This document shows, piece by piece, positions 1 through 6,937 of a stretch of 64,000 nucleotides of DNA (positions are counted from its first letter, which is position 1; each line of letters starts with the position of its first letter). Source of the DNA: Nitrospirillum sp034653275. Lineage in GTDB: Bacteria > Pseudomonadota > Alphaproteobacteria > Azospirillales > Azospirillaceae. The DNA is taken from assembly GCF_034653275.1 (NCBI RefSeq), contig NZ_JAYEES010000001.1:1116001-1180000 (forward strand), in the 5' to 3' direction. The notes beneath the pieces were generated by a model, which was not told the origin of the DNA, did no database searches, and worked only from the letters and a program-made list of their open reading frames with translations. Made by a program: the position numbers and the translations under genes.

Positions 1-269
1 TCGGCGTCTGCCTGGCCTCCGCCTTTCCGGCCATCGTCGTCTATGCCCAGGAGTTGATGCCGGGCAAGGTCGGCACCGTGGCCGGCCTGTTCTTCGGCCT
101 GGCCTTCGGCGTGGCGGGCGTGGCGGCGGCGGCCCTGGGCTGGCTGGCGGACCTGACCAGCATCACCACCGTCTACAAAGTCTGCGCCTACCTGCCGGCC
201 CTGGGCATCCTGACGGTGTTCCTGCCGGACATCGAAAGCGCGATGCGGCGAGGGCGCCGGGCGGGGTGA
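1..269 (+). CDS. fsr: Fosmidomycin-resistance-type MFS efflux pump, C-terminal end (partial)
   Basis: The C-terminal end of an inner-membrane major facilitator drug/H+ antiporter of the Fsr type. The 5' part lies outside the window and the frame is open from base 3. About 88 residues remain: a segment reading AQELMPGKVG, a Gly/Ala-rich helix (LFFGLAFGVAGVAAAALG), a last helix around VCAYLPALGILTVFLP, and a short basic tail. The resemblance to the end of E. coli Fsr is a family-level recognition from memory, not a search result. The substrate in this organism cannot be deduced from the fragment. Confidence 0.8.
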   Translation, partial: GVCLASAFPAIVVYAQELMPGKVGTVAGLFFGLAFGVAGVAAAALGWLADLTSITTVYKVCAYLPALGILTVFLPDIESAMRRGRRAG

Positions 270-273
270 GGAA

Positions 274-744
274 TCACAGTGTCTTGGCGCGCTCCATGAA
301 ATAGTCTTCGCCCTCATAGAGATAAATGGCCTTATCACCGCCCAAAAACAAAACTCGACCAACAGGCCCCTTGTCACAGGCAAGCCGCGCATCGGTAACC
401 GGGCCCTTCTGAGGAATAAGGTTCTTGGCGCTCTTGGGTAAGTTGGTGCCAAAGAGTTTCATGACCTGGTCACCGGGTATGGCCCGGTTGGGATAAGAGG
501 CGTTGGTACAGGTGATTGAGAAGGGGTCCGTGAACGACGTCGGGGCCAAGATGAGTTTGGTGCCCACTTCCTCCGGCCGGCGGGCAGCGCAGTCCTTGCA
601 CAGGACTTTCGTGACTGTCCAGGTCCCGAACATTTCGGGGGCGCCTTGAGGATTTCCCATCGGAATGGTGTCTACATCCACGGCCGCGTGGCCGACCGAT
701 GCTGAAATGCCGACAAGAAAAGCGATCGTGAGCGCGAGCTTCAT
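274..744 (-). CDS. Small secreted protein, candidate periplasmic immunity protein
   Basis: No family recognised. The start at 744 is chosen because it gives a clean signal peptide (MKLALTIAFLVGISASVGHA, cleavage near residue 20); the longer frame to 795 adds 17 residues that hide it. The mature protein is about 136 residues, with two close cysteines (LCKDC, residues 49 and 52) and two later ones. Its ATG overlaps the stop codon of the upstream NlpC/P60-like gene (ATGA at 741-744), so the two are probably translationally coupled. A cell-wall-hydrolase-like gene without a signal peptide followed by a small exported protein is the arrangement seen in Tae/Tai-type effector-immunity pairs. The immunity role is inference. 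Confidence 0.7.
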   Translation of the reverse strand: MKLALTIAFLVGISASVGHAAVDVDTIPMGNPQGAPEMFGTWTVTKVLCKDCAARRPEEVGTKLILAPTSFTDPFSITCTNASYPNRAIPGDQVMKLFGTNLPKSAKNLIPQKGPVTDARLACDKGPVGRVLFLGGDKAIYLYEGEDYFMERAKTL

Positions 745-1190
745 TGCATAGGTCCTATGTAGCGGTAGAATTCCTTTGTCCGGGGCCACCACCAAGTGTC
801 GGGCACATGAACCCTCCCGACGCCGCTGCTTTGCATACCGATAAACTCGGAAGCGGACACCATTATGGCAACGTGTCCCGGGTAATTCCGCTTATGGCCT
901 TTCTTGACCTCATAGGGCACTGGGCCCGGTGGGAAATAAACGATGTCGCCAGCTTCCGGTGCGCCCAGCACCGGCTGGAAGCGAAGGCGGTCCGCAGCGA
1001 TGGCGCCGGACGCTTCGCGTTCGAAGTGCGGATTAACGGTCCTGATGACAAGCCACACGAAGTAGGAACAGTCGAAGGCCTGATCGGAAACGGGAGGGCT
1101 GGCATATCGCGCGCCCGCGTACGTGATGAGGAAGTTCTCCGCTGAGGCGGCTAGCTTGGCCCCGGTGGACGGTGGCAGCATCTGATCCAT
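741..1190 (-). CDS. NlpC/P60-like cysteine hydrolase, possible peptidoglycan-targeting toxin
   Basis: A 149-residue protein from the ATG at 1190. The NlpC/P60 pattern is visible: FDCSYFVWLV places the nucleophile at Cys41, and GHVAIMVS places the catalytic His at 106, preceded by the usual GDIVYF strand (residues 81-86). Such enzymes cut peptide bonds in the peptidoglycan stem. No signal peptide, membrane helix or cell-wall-binding domain is visible, and the length is near that of small type VI amidase effectors. A longer frame reaches 1271 but would start inside the terminator of the upstream peptidase gene, so 1190 is preferred although no strong ribosome binding site precedes it. It is coupled by ATGA overlap to the exported protein at 274-744. 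A housekeeping amidase remains possible. Confidence 0.75.
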   Translation of the reverse strand: MDQMLPPSTGAKLAASAENFLITYAGARYASPPVSDQAFDCSYFVWLVIRTVNPHFEREASGAIAADRLRFQPVLGAPEAGDIVYFPPGPVPYEVKKGHKRNYPGHVAIMVSASEFIGMQSSGVGRVHVPDTWWWPRTKEFYRYIGPMQ

Positions 1191-1269
1191 AGCGTTTTCA
1201 CGATGGGCGGTTGATCCAGGCGGCAGCAATGGTTGTATTAATGGCGCCGTCTTCAAGGGAACCGCCATC

Positions 1270-1298
1270 AAAAAAAGGGCCGCCCCTGCGGACGGCCC
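1270..1298 (-). terminator. Rho-independent terminator of the S9 peptidase gene
   Basis: On the minus strand a GGGCCG/CGGCCC stem (1293-1298 with 1277-1282, ten-base loop) is followed by seven T residues. It lies about 30 bases after the stop of the peptidase gene at 1331. It also argues against a start of the next gene at 1271. Confidence 0.8.
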
Positions 1299-1330
1299 CT
1301 GCCCTCGTCAGCTCAGCCAGAGGCCCGGCC

Positions 1331-3427
1331 TTACTTGGCCTCGGCCGTCCAGGTGTTCAGCCAGCCCAGGACCTCCTGGTGCCACTGGACGGAGTTCTGG
1401 GGCTTCAGCACCCAGTGGTTCTCGTCGGCGAAGTAGACCAGCTTGCTGGGCACGCCCTTGCGCTGCAGGGCGGTGAAGGCGCCCAGGCCCTGCTCGAAAG
1501 GAATGCGGAAGTCGCGGCCGCCGTGGATGATCAGCTGCGGCTTCACCCATTGATCGACGTGGTTGGCGGGGTTGAAGCGTTCGTACCCGGCCGGGTTCTC
1601 CCAGACCTTGCCGCCGTTCTCCCACTCGCTGAACCACAGTTCCTCGGTGGAATAGCCCATCATGCGGTTGTCGAAGACGCCGTCATGGTTGACCAGGCAC
1701 TTCCACGGGCCGTTCCAGTTGCCGGCGATCCAGTTGATCATGAAGCCGCCGTAGCTGGCGCCCAGCGCGCAGGCCCGGTCGCCGTTGAGGAAGGGGTACT
1801 TGGCCAGCGCCGCAGCCCAACCCTTCTGCAGGTCCTCCAGCGGGCGGTCGCCCCAATGCTGGCTGATGGCATCGGTGAAGGCCTGGCCGTAGCCGGTGGA
1901 GCCGTGGAAGTCGATCATGACCACGGCATAGCCCGCACCGGTGTAGGCCTGCGGGTTCCAACGGAAGCTCCAGGCGTTGGCGAAGGAGCCCTGGGGGCCG
2001 CCGTGGATGATGAAGGCCACCGGGTACTTGTGGCCTTCCTGGTAGTTGGCCGGTTTCACGACATAGCCATGGACCGTCTCGTTGTTCCAGCCGGGGAAGC
2101 TGAACTGTTCATAAGTGCCCAGCGCGACGGTGGCCAGCGTCCCGGCGCCCACATGGGTCAGCTGCTCCGCCTTGCCGCCCTTCAGCGACACCTTGTAGGC
2201 CTGCGACGGACCGGACAGGCTGTCGGCCATGTAGACCACGCCCTTGTCGCCGCCCTTCACCAGGTCGATGGCCGTCACATGGCCCTCACCCGTCAGCGCC
2301 TTCACGGCACCCGACTTCACGTCGACGGAGAACAGCTTGGACTGGCCCACGTCATAGGCGGTGGTCAGCAGGGAGCGGCCATCGGCCGTCCAGGCCAGCG
2401 TGTCGGCGGAACGGTCCCAGGTGGGGTCGATTTCGCGCGTCTCACCGCTCTTCAGGTCGCGGACCATGATGCCGAAGCGGTCGGCCTCGAAGGTCGGCCG
2501 CTTCATGGCGCGCCAGGCCAGCTTGGACCCGTCCGGGCTGAACACCGGGCCGGTGTCCATGGCGGCGTTGCTGGCCGTCAGGTTGATGGGGGCGGCGCTG
2601 CCGTCCATGGGGACCTGCCACAGGTCCAGGTTGGTGCTCCACGGCTCCGTCCGGCCGGCCAGGCGGGCGGTGAAGACCACCGTCTTGCCGTCCGGGCTGA
2701 TGGTGATCTCGCCGTCGTCGCCGAAGGGCTTGCCCGGCGCGTCGCCGTCGAAGCCCTTCATCAGCGGCACGGGTGCGCCGGTGGCCACACCCTCGCCGTT
2801 CAGCGCCAGGGCGAACAGGTGGTTGCGGGTGCCGTCGGCCCATTCATCCCAATGACGGACGAAGACCTTGTCGAAGACGACGCCGGTGGACTTGGCGATG
2901 TCCGCCCGCTTGGCCGGCTTGTCGCCCGTCTCGGTGCCCGGGAACACGGCCATGGACACGACGATGTGCGTGCCGTCCGGCGCCAGGTTGAAGCTGCCCA
3001 CGTCCAGCGGCAGCGCGGTCACCTGGGTGGCCTGGGTGCCAGCCGCATCCGTCTTCCACACCTGCTGGCTGCCGGAGCGGCCGGACATGAAATAGAGGCT
3101 CTTGCCATCGGCCGACCAGCGCGGCGTGCTGGCGCCGCCATCGGAAATGGCCAGGCGATGGCCGTCGCCCTTGCCATCGACCTCTTTCACCCAGAGGGAG
3201 TGGGCGGCCTTGTTGTTGGCATAGTCGACGGTGCGGACGTCGAAGGCCAGCAGGCGGCCGTCGGGCGAGACGCGCGCGTCGCTGGCGCGGTCCATCGTCG
3301 CCAGTTCCATCGGCGTGAGGCCGTGCGCGGCGTCCGCGGCCATGGCAACAGGCGAAACGGTGACGGCCAGGGCCAACGCCAACGGCGCGCCCATGGCGTA
3401 CCCAAGGGCGTATAGGGAACGGTTCAT
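1331..3427 (-). CDS. S9 family serine peptidase (prolyl oligopeptidase / acylaminoacyl peptidase type)
   Basis: A 698-residue exported peptidase. The N-terminal signal peptide ends around VSPVAMAADA (about residue 32). Residues from about 35 to 420 form a WD40/TolB-like beta-propeller with repeated SPDG motifs. The C-terminal alpha/beta hydrolase domain carries the catalytic triad: Ser558 in GASYGGF, Asp639 in HGGRDFRIP, His671 in DENHWV. The YGGF context is typical of S9C/DPP-type enzymes, which trim short peptides, probably here in the periplasm. The start at 3427 has a GGAGAG ribosome site. It is monocistronic, with its own terminator downstream at 1270-1298. Confidence 0.93.
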   Translation of the reverse strand: MNRSLYALGYAMGAPLALALAVTVSPVAMAADAAHGLTPMELATMDRASDARVSPDGRLLAFDVRTVDYANNKAAHSLWVKEVDGKGDGHRLAISDGGASTPRWSADGKSLYFMSGRSGSQQVWKTDAAGTQATQVTALPLDVGSFNLAPDGTHIVVSMAVFPGTETGDKPAKRADIAKSTGVVFDKVFVRHWDEWADGTRNHLFALALNGEGVATGAPVPLMKGFDGDAPGKPFGDDGEITISPDGKTVVFTARLAGRTEPWSTNLDLWQVPMDGSAAPINLTASNAAMDTGPVFSPDGSKLAWRAMKRPTFEADRFGIMVRDLKSGETREIDPTWDRSADTLAWTADGRSLLTTAYDVGQSKLFSVDVKSGAVKALTGEGHVTAIDLVKGGDKGVVYMADSLSGPSQAYKVSLKGGKAEQLTHVGAGTLATVALGTYEQFSFPGWNNETVHGYVVKPANYQEGHKYPVAFIIHGGPQGSFANAWSFRWNPQAYTGAGYAVVMIDFHGSTGYGQAFTDAISQHWGDRPLEDLQKGWAAALAKYPFLNGDRACALGASYGGFMINWIAGNWNGPWKCLVNHDGVFDNRMMGYSTEELWFSEWENGGKVWENPAGYERFNPANHVDQWVKPQLIIHGGRDFRIPFEQGLGAFTALQRKGVPSKLVYFADENHWVLKPQNSVQWHQEVLGWLNTWTAEAK

Positions 3428-3540
3428 CCAAGCTCTCCGAAAGGCAGGAACCCCATCGGCCTTGCGGCCGCTTGGGGGCCGTCATAGCGCAATTCGTCCC
3501 CGTCGCCTACGGCGCTTGATCGCACAAGCCCCGCCGCGCC

Positions 3541-3888
3541 CTATGCCAGGACCCGGGGCAGGCGCCAGCCCATCAGGCCGCCAATGGCGCCGGTCAGCGC
3601 CGACAGGGCGGTGCCCAGGGCCAGGATCATCGCCGGCACGTCGCCCAAGAGCCAGGAAACGAAGATGCCCAGCAGGGCGCAGGCCCCGCCCGCCACGGCC
3701 CCGCCGCCGGCGGCCGAGCCCCAGGTCAGCCGCGTCCGGCCATGGACCAGGCCGGCCAGCAGCGAGATGAGCATGCCCCCGACGGCGAAGAATTGGGCCA
3801 CGGCCGGGCTGAAATGGCCAGCGGCCACCATGATCAATTGCAGGACCAGGCCGAACAGCGTCGCGCGCAGCACACTATCGCCGGACAT
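3541..3888 (-). CDS. Small Gly/Ala-rich integral membrane protein, unknown function
   Basis: A hypothetical protein of about 115 residues with four likely membrane helices (around LFGLVLQLIMVAAG, FFAVGGMLISLLAGL, AVAGGACALLGIFVSWLL and ILALGTALSALTGAIGGLMG) and almost no soluble portion. The start at 3888 is preferred over an upstream in-frame start at 3930 because a purine-rich GGGAAGGGGG site lies just before it. No conserved domain is recognised. It is separated from the S9 peptidase and from the divergent ABC operon. Confidence 0.65.
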   Translation of the reverse strand: MSGDSVLRATLFGLVLQLIMVAAGHFSPAVAQFFAVGGMLISLLAGLVHGRTRLTWGSAAGGGAVAGGACALLGIFVSWLLGDVPAMILALGTALSALTGAIGGLMGWRLPRVLA

Positions 3889-4083
3889 GGGCGCCCCCTT
3901 CCCTTTGCCGTTATTGGCCCCGGACGACACCGGGGCATGGTTCGCCCATAGACTATCGGCGGGCCCCGCGTCATCCTCAACGGCGGAAAAGGTTACAAGT
4001 CAGCCCCGGTCCTGCCGGGAAATCCGCCGGAATGCCGGCGGTGCCCCTTCGCCCCGCCATGCCCCCTTAGGCAGTCAAGCCGC

Positions 4084-4101
4084 CGAAACCTTGGTGTTTC
4101 G
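4084..4101. promoter_or_regulatory. Inverted repeat, candidate upstream activator site
   Basis: CGAAAC-CTTGGT-GTTTCG is a perfect 6-6-6 inverted repeat that ends 25 bases upstream of the -24 element of the sigma-54 promoter. It would suit a dimer of the Fis-type HTH of the DctD-like regulator encoded in the same operon. The spacing is somewhat short for a classical enhancer site, and only one copy is evident. Confidence 0.5.
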
Positions 4102-4126
4102 CCAGGAAAACCGGTACTGCCGGCGA

Positions 4127-4143
4127 TTGGCACGGCTTCTGCT
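4127..4143 (+). promoter_or_regulatory. Sigma-54 (-24/-12) promoter of the ABC/two-component operon
   Basis: TTGGCACGGCTTCTGCT matches the sigma-54 consensus (YTGGCACG, then TTGCW). The GG at 4129-4130 and the GC at 4141-4142 are separated by exactly ten bases; one mismatch in the -12 part (C for T). A start site near 4154 would leave a leader of about 74 bases before the ATG at 4228. The operon itself encodes a sigma-54-dependent activator, which supports the call. Confidence 0.75.
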
Positions 4144-4227
4144 AAGGTCGTAACAGTTCCAAGACGATCAGGAACCGCCGGCATCGATCGGCGGCCGTTG
4201 GATACCAAAGCCCGGGAGGCACCTTAG

Positions 4228-5238
4228 ATGAAGTCCAAGAAGACCCTGTCCCCAAAGACCCTGGCCCAGAAGACCCTATTGGCCACGCTGCTTGCCGCGT
4301 CCGCCCTGTCGCTGACGGCGCTGCCGGCCGCCGCCGAGGATGTGGTGCGCCTGGGCAACCTGAAGCTGGCCCATTTCGGCGCCGTGTCCTACACCCAGAT
4401 GCTGACCGACTGTGGCATCAAGGTGGAAGAGCGGATTTTCGCCAAGGGCCCCGACATCATGCAGGCCATGGTGGCCGGTGAGCTGGACGTGGGCGCCACC
4501 GCGTCGGAGGCCGCCATCTCCGGCCGTGCCGCCGGCGCCCCCATCTACATCGTCGCCGGCTTCGCCAAGGGCGGCGCCCGCCTGGTGGCCGCACCCGAGG
4601 CCAAGGTGTCCAAGGTCGCCGACCTGAAGGGCAAGAAGGTGGGCGTCACCCGGGGCGGCATCCAGGAGGTGCTGCTGGCCGCCGAGTTGGCGCAGAACAA
4701 CCTCACCTGGTCCGACCAGCCGGGCAAGGACGTGCAGATCGTCTACCTGAACTATCCGGACCTGAACCAGGCCCTGATGCTGAAGCAGCTGGACGCCATC
4801 ATGCAGACGGAGCCGCAGGGCTCGCAGGCCGTGAACGGCGGCTTCGGCGTCGAGGTGATGAAACCCTACGACACCGCCATCGGCACGCCGGTACGCACCC
4901 TGGTGATGTCGGAGGAGTTCCACGACAAGCACAAGGCCGTGGCCGAGAAGTTCATGCGCTGCTTCGTGAAGGCCACCAAGACCTTCATCGACAAGCCGGA
5001 CGTGGCCTCCAAATATGTGCGCGAGACGCTGTTCAAGAAGCAGCTGACCGAGGCCGACTTCAACAGCGCCATGGGCAACGCCCAGTACAGCTATGACATC
5101 GATCCCGCCCAGATCCAAGTCACGGCCGAGACCATGGCCAAGTACGGCGTGTCCAAGATGGCCAAGGTGCCGACCGCCACCGATTATGTGAAGCTGGACC
5201 TGCTGGCCGACGCCAAGAAGGACCTGGGCGTCCAGTAA
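4228..5238 (+). CDS. ABC transporter periplasmic substrate-binding protein (NMT1/TauA/SsuA type)
   Basis: A 336-residue binding protein that would deliver its ligand to the permease at 5321. The signal peptide has a basic start (KSKK...), a hydrophobic core and cleavage after LTALPAAA (about residue 36). The mature part shows the nitrate/sulfonate/taurine/thiamine-precursor fold, with AMVAGELDVGATASEAAI (about residue 85) and ADLKGKKVGVTRGG (about residue 132). It starts after a GGGAGG site, first in an apparent operon of transporter, kinase, regulator and enzyme genes. The ligand is unknown; the downstream BKACE-type enzyme hints at a keto or amino acid rather than nitrate. Confidence 0.88.
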   Translation: MKSKKTLSPKTLAQKTLLATLLAASALSLTALPAAAEDVVRLGNLKLAHFGAVSYTQMLTDCGIKVEERIFAKGPDIMQAMVAGELDVGATASEAAISGRAAGAPIYIVAGFAKGGARLVAAPEAKVSKVADLKGKKVGVTRGGIQEVLLAAELAQNNLTWSDQPGKDVQIVYLNYPDLNQALMLKQLDAIMQTEPQGSQAVNGGFGVEVMKPYDTAIGTPVRTLVMSEEFHDKHKAVAEKFMRCFVKATKTFIDKPDVASKYVRETLFKKQLTEADFNSAMGNAQYSYDIDPAQIQVTAETMAKYGVSKMAKVPTATDYVKLDLLADAKKDLGVQ

Positions 5239-5246
5239 GGTCCAAG

Positions 5247-5276
5247 GGCCCGCCGTCGCCCGGGCGACGGCGGGCC
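5247..5276 (+). other. Intercistronic hairpin between binding protein and permease
   Basis: A perfect 13-base-pair GC-rich stem (5247-5259 with 5264-5276, loop CCGG) follows the binding-protein stop. It has no T-run, so it is not a classical terminator. Such hairpins often stabilise the upstream message or partly terminate transcription, giving more binding protein than permease. That role is inferred. Confidence 0.65.
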
Positions 5277-5320
5277 GCTTCCCGACCCTTTCCTTTCGCG
5301 CTTTCATGGGGAGTACCCGA

Positions 5321-6142
5321 ATGCGGCGTAACACTTGGTTGGCGGCCCTGCAGGGGGCCGTCGTGCCGCTCGTGCTGCTTGCCCTCTGGCAGGCGGCGTC
5401 CAGTTCCGGCCTGGTCAACGCGAAGATCCTGCCATCGCCAGTGGCGGTGGCCGTGCGCTGGTGGGTCTATCTCGCCCCGGCCGAGCCCTACGATCCCGCC
5501 AACGGCGGCTATATCGCCTGGCTGTTCTCCGGCGAGCTGATCATGGACGCCATGGGCAGCCTGTACCGCGTGGTCATGGGCTTCCTGGTGGGCGGCATCC
5601 TGGCCCTGCCGATGGGCCTGGCCATGGGCGCCAGCCGGGCGGCCTTCCGCTGGCTGAACCCCCTGGTGGAGGTGCTGCGGCCCATCCCGCCCATCGCCTA
5701 CATCCCGCTGTCCATCCTGTGGTTCGGCCTGGGCAACCCGCCGGCCATCTTCCTGATCTCGCTGGGCGCCTTCTTTCCCGTGCTGGTGAACACCATCGCC
5801 GGGGTGCGCCAGGTGGACGGCATCTATCTGCGCGCCGCGCGCAACCTGGGCGCCGGGCCCCTGACCATCTTCCGCCGGGTCATGCTGCCGGCGGCCACGC
5901 CCTACATCCTGTCGGGCGTGCGCATCGGCATCGGCACCGCCTTCATCGTCGTGATCGTGTCGGAGATGATCGCCGTCAACAACGGCCTGGGCTTCCGCAT
6001 CCTGGAGGCGCGGGAGTACTTCTGGTCCGACAAGATCATCGCCGGCATGCTGACCATCGGCCTGCTGGGCCTGGCCATCGACAGCGGCGTCACCCGCATC
6101 AACAACCACCTGCTGCGCTGGCACCGCGGGCTGGAGCACTGA
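5321..6142 (+). CDS. ABC transporter permease (nitrate/sulfonate/taurine family)
   Basis: A 273-residue inner-membrane permease with about six helices and the conserved cytoplasmic loop that docks the ATPase (AARNLGAGPLTIFRRVMLP, about residues 172-190). The ATG at 5321 is chosen because GGGGAG lies seven bases before it; the upstream in-frame ATG at 5306 has no ribosome site. It belongs with the binding protein before it and the ATPase, which starts three bases after its stop. Confidence 0.9.
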   Translation: MRRNTWLAALQGAVVPLVLLALWQAASSSGLVNAKILPSPVAVAVRWWVYLAPAEPYDPANGGYIAWLFSGELIMDAMGSLYRVVMGFLVGGILALPMGLAMGASRAAFRWLNPLVEVLRPIPPIAYIPLSILWFGLGNPPAIFLISLGAFFPVLVNTIAGVRQVDGIYLRAARNLGAGPLTIFRRVMLPAATPYILSGVRIGIGTAFIVVIVSEMIAVNNGLGFRILEAREYFWSDKIIAGMLTIGLLGLAIDSGVTRINNHLLRWHRGLEH

Positions 6143-6145
6143 ACC

Positions 6146-6937
6146 ATGTCCGACATCCTGATCAACCACGTCTATAAGCGCTTCGCCGTCCCGGGGAACG
6201 AGGTGGTGGCGCTGAAGGACATCAACCTGGACATCGCGTCGGGGGAGTTCGTCTGCCTGCTGGGCCCGTCCGGCTGCGGCAAGTCCACCCTGTTGAACGC
6301 CATCGCCGGCTTTTCCCACCCCACGGAGGGCAGCATCACCGTGGGCGGCCGCCCGGTGGTGGCCCCCGGGCCCGACCGGGGCATGGTGTTCCAGGAATAC
6401 GCCCTGTTCCCGTGGATGACGGTGTTCAAGAACGTCCGCTTCGGGCTGGAGGTCAAGGGTGTGGCCAATGACGTGGCCGATGCCCGGGTCCGCGAATTGC
6501 TGGACATGCTGGGCCTGTCGGAATTCGGCGAGCGCTTCCCCAAGGACCTGTCCGGCGGCATGCGCCAGCGCGTGGCCATCGCCCGCGTCCTGGCGCTGGA
6601 CAGCCCCGTCCTGCTGATGGATGAGCCCTTCGGCGCGCTGGACGCCCTGACCCGCCGGTCGCTGCAGGATGAACTGCTGAGGATCTGGGCGCGCCTGGGC
6701 AAGACCATCGTCTTCGTCACCCACTCGATCGAAGAAGCCATCTACCTGGCCGACCGCATCGTCGTCCTGACCTACCGCCCCGGCACGGTGAAGCGCGACA
6801 TCCGGGTGGACATGCCGCGGCCGCGCGATGCCGCCTCGCCCGAGTTCAACACGCTGAAGCGCGAACTGTCCCGCCTGGTGTCGGAGGAGCAGCAGCGGCA
6901 TGAGGCGGCGGAACGCGCCGGCCTCACCACCGACTGA
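6146..6937 (+). CDS. ABC transporter ATP-binding protein (nitrate/sulfonate/taurine family)
   Basis: A 263-residue ATPase energising the importer. Walker A GPSGCGKST is at residues 40-48, the Q-loop lies around VFQEYALFPW, the signature LSGGMRQRVAIAR begins near residue 135, Walker B is VLLMDEP near 155, and the H-loop is in FVTHSIEEA. The gene follows the permease after three bases, and its end overlaps the start of the sensor kinase gene by 38 bases, so transporter and sensor are expressed together. Confidence 0.93.
   Translation: MSDILINHVYKRFAVPGNEVVALKDINLDIASGEFVCLLGPSGCGKSTLLNAIAGFSHPTEGSITVGGRPVVAPGPDRGMVFQEYALFPWMTVFKNVRFGLEVKGVANDVADARVRELLDMLGLSEFGERFPKDLSGGMRQRVAIARVLALDSPVLLMDEPFGALDALTRRSLQDELLRIWARLGKTIVFVTHSIEEAIYLADRIVVLTYRPGTVKRDIRVDMPRPRDAASPEFNTLKRELSRLVSEEQQRHEAAERAGLTTD

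Larger units (their letters stand above)
3889..4227. other. Intergenic region with regulatory elements of the ABC operon
   Basis: No gene is convincing in this 339-base stretch between divergent genes. Its right half holds the inverted repeat at 4084-4101 and the sigma-54-type promoter at 4127-4143. The small open frames across it have no ribosome site and no protein-like composition. Confidence 0.6.

Noticed and set aside
1211..3415. A 734-codon plus-strand open frame
   Set aside because: It lies exactly antisense to the S9 peptidase, which has a signal peptide, catalytic triad and terminator. The translation is Gly/Val/Ala/His-rich with no domain, as expected of the complementary frame in GC-rich genes.
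5120..6901. A 593-codon minus-strand open frame
   Set aside because: Antisense to the ABC permease and ATPase genes, both with full motifs. The product is His/Gln/Asp-rich nonsense.
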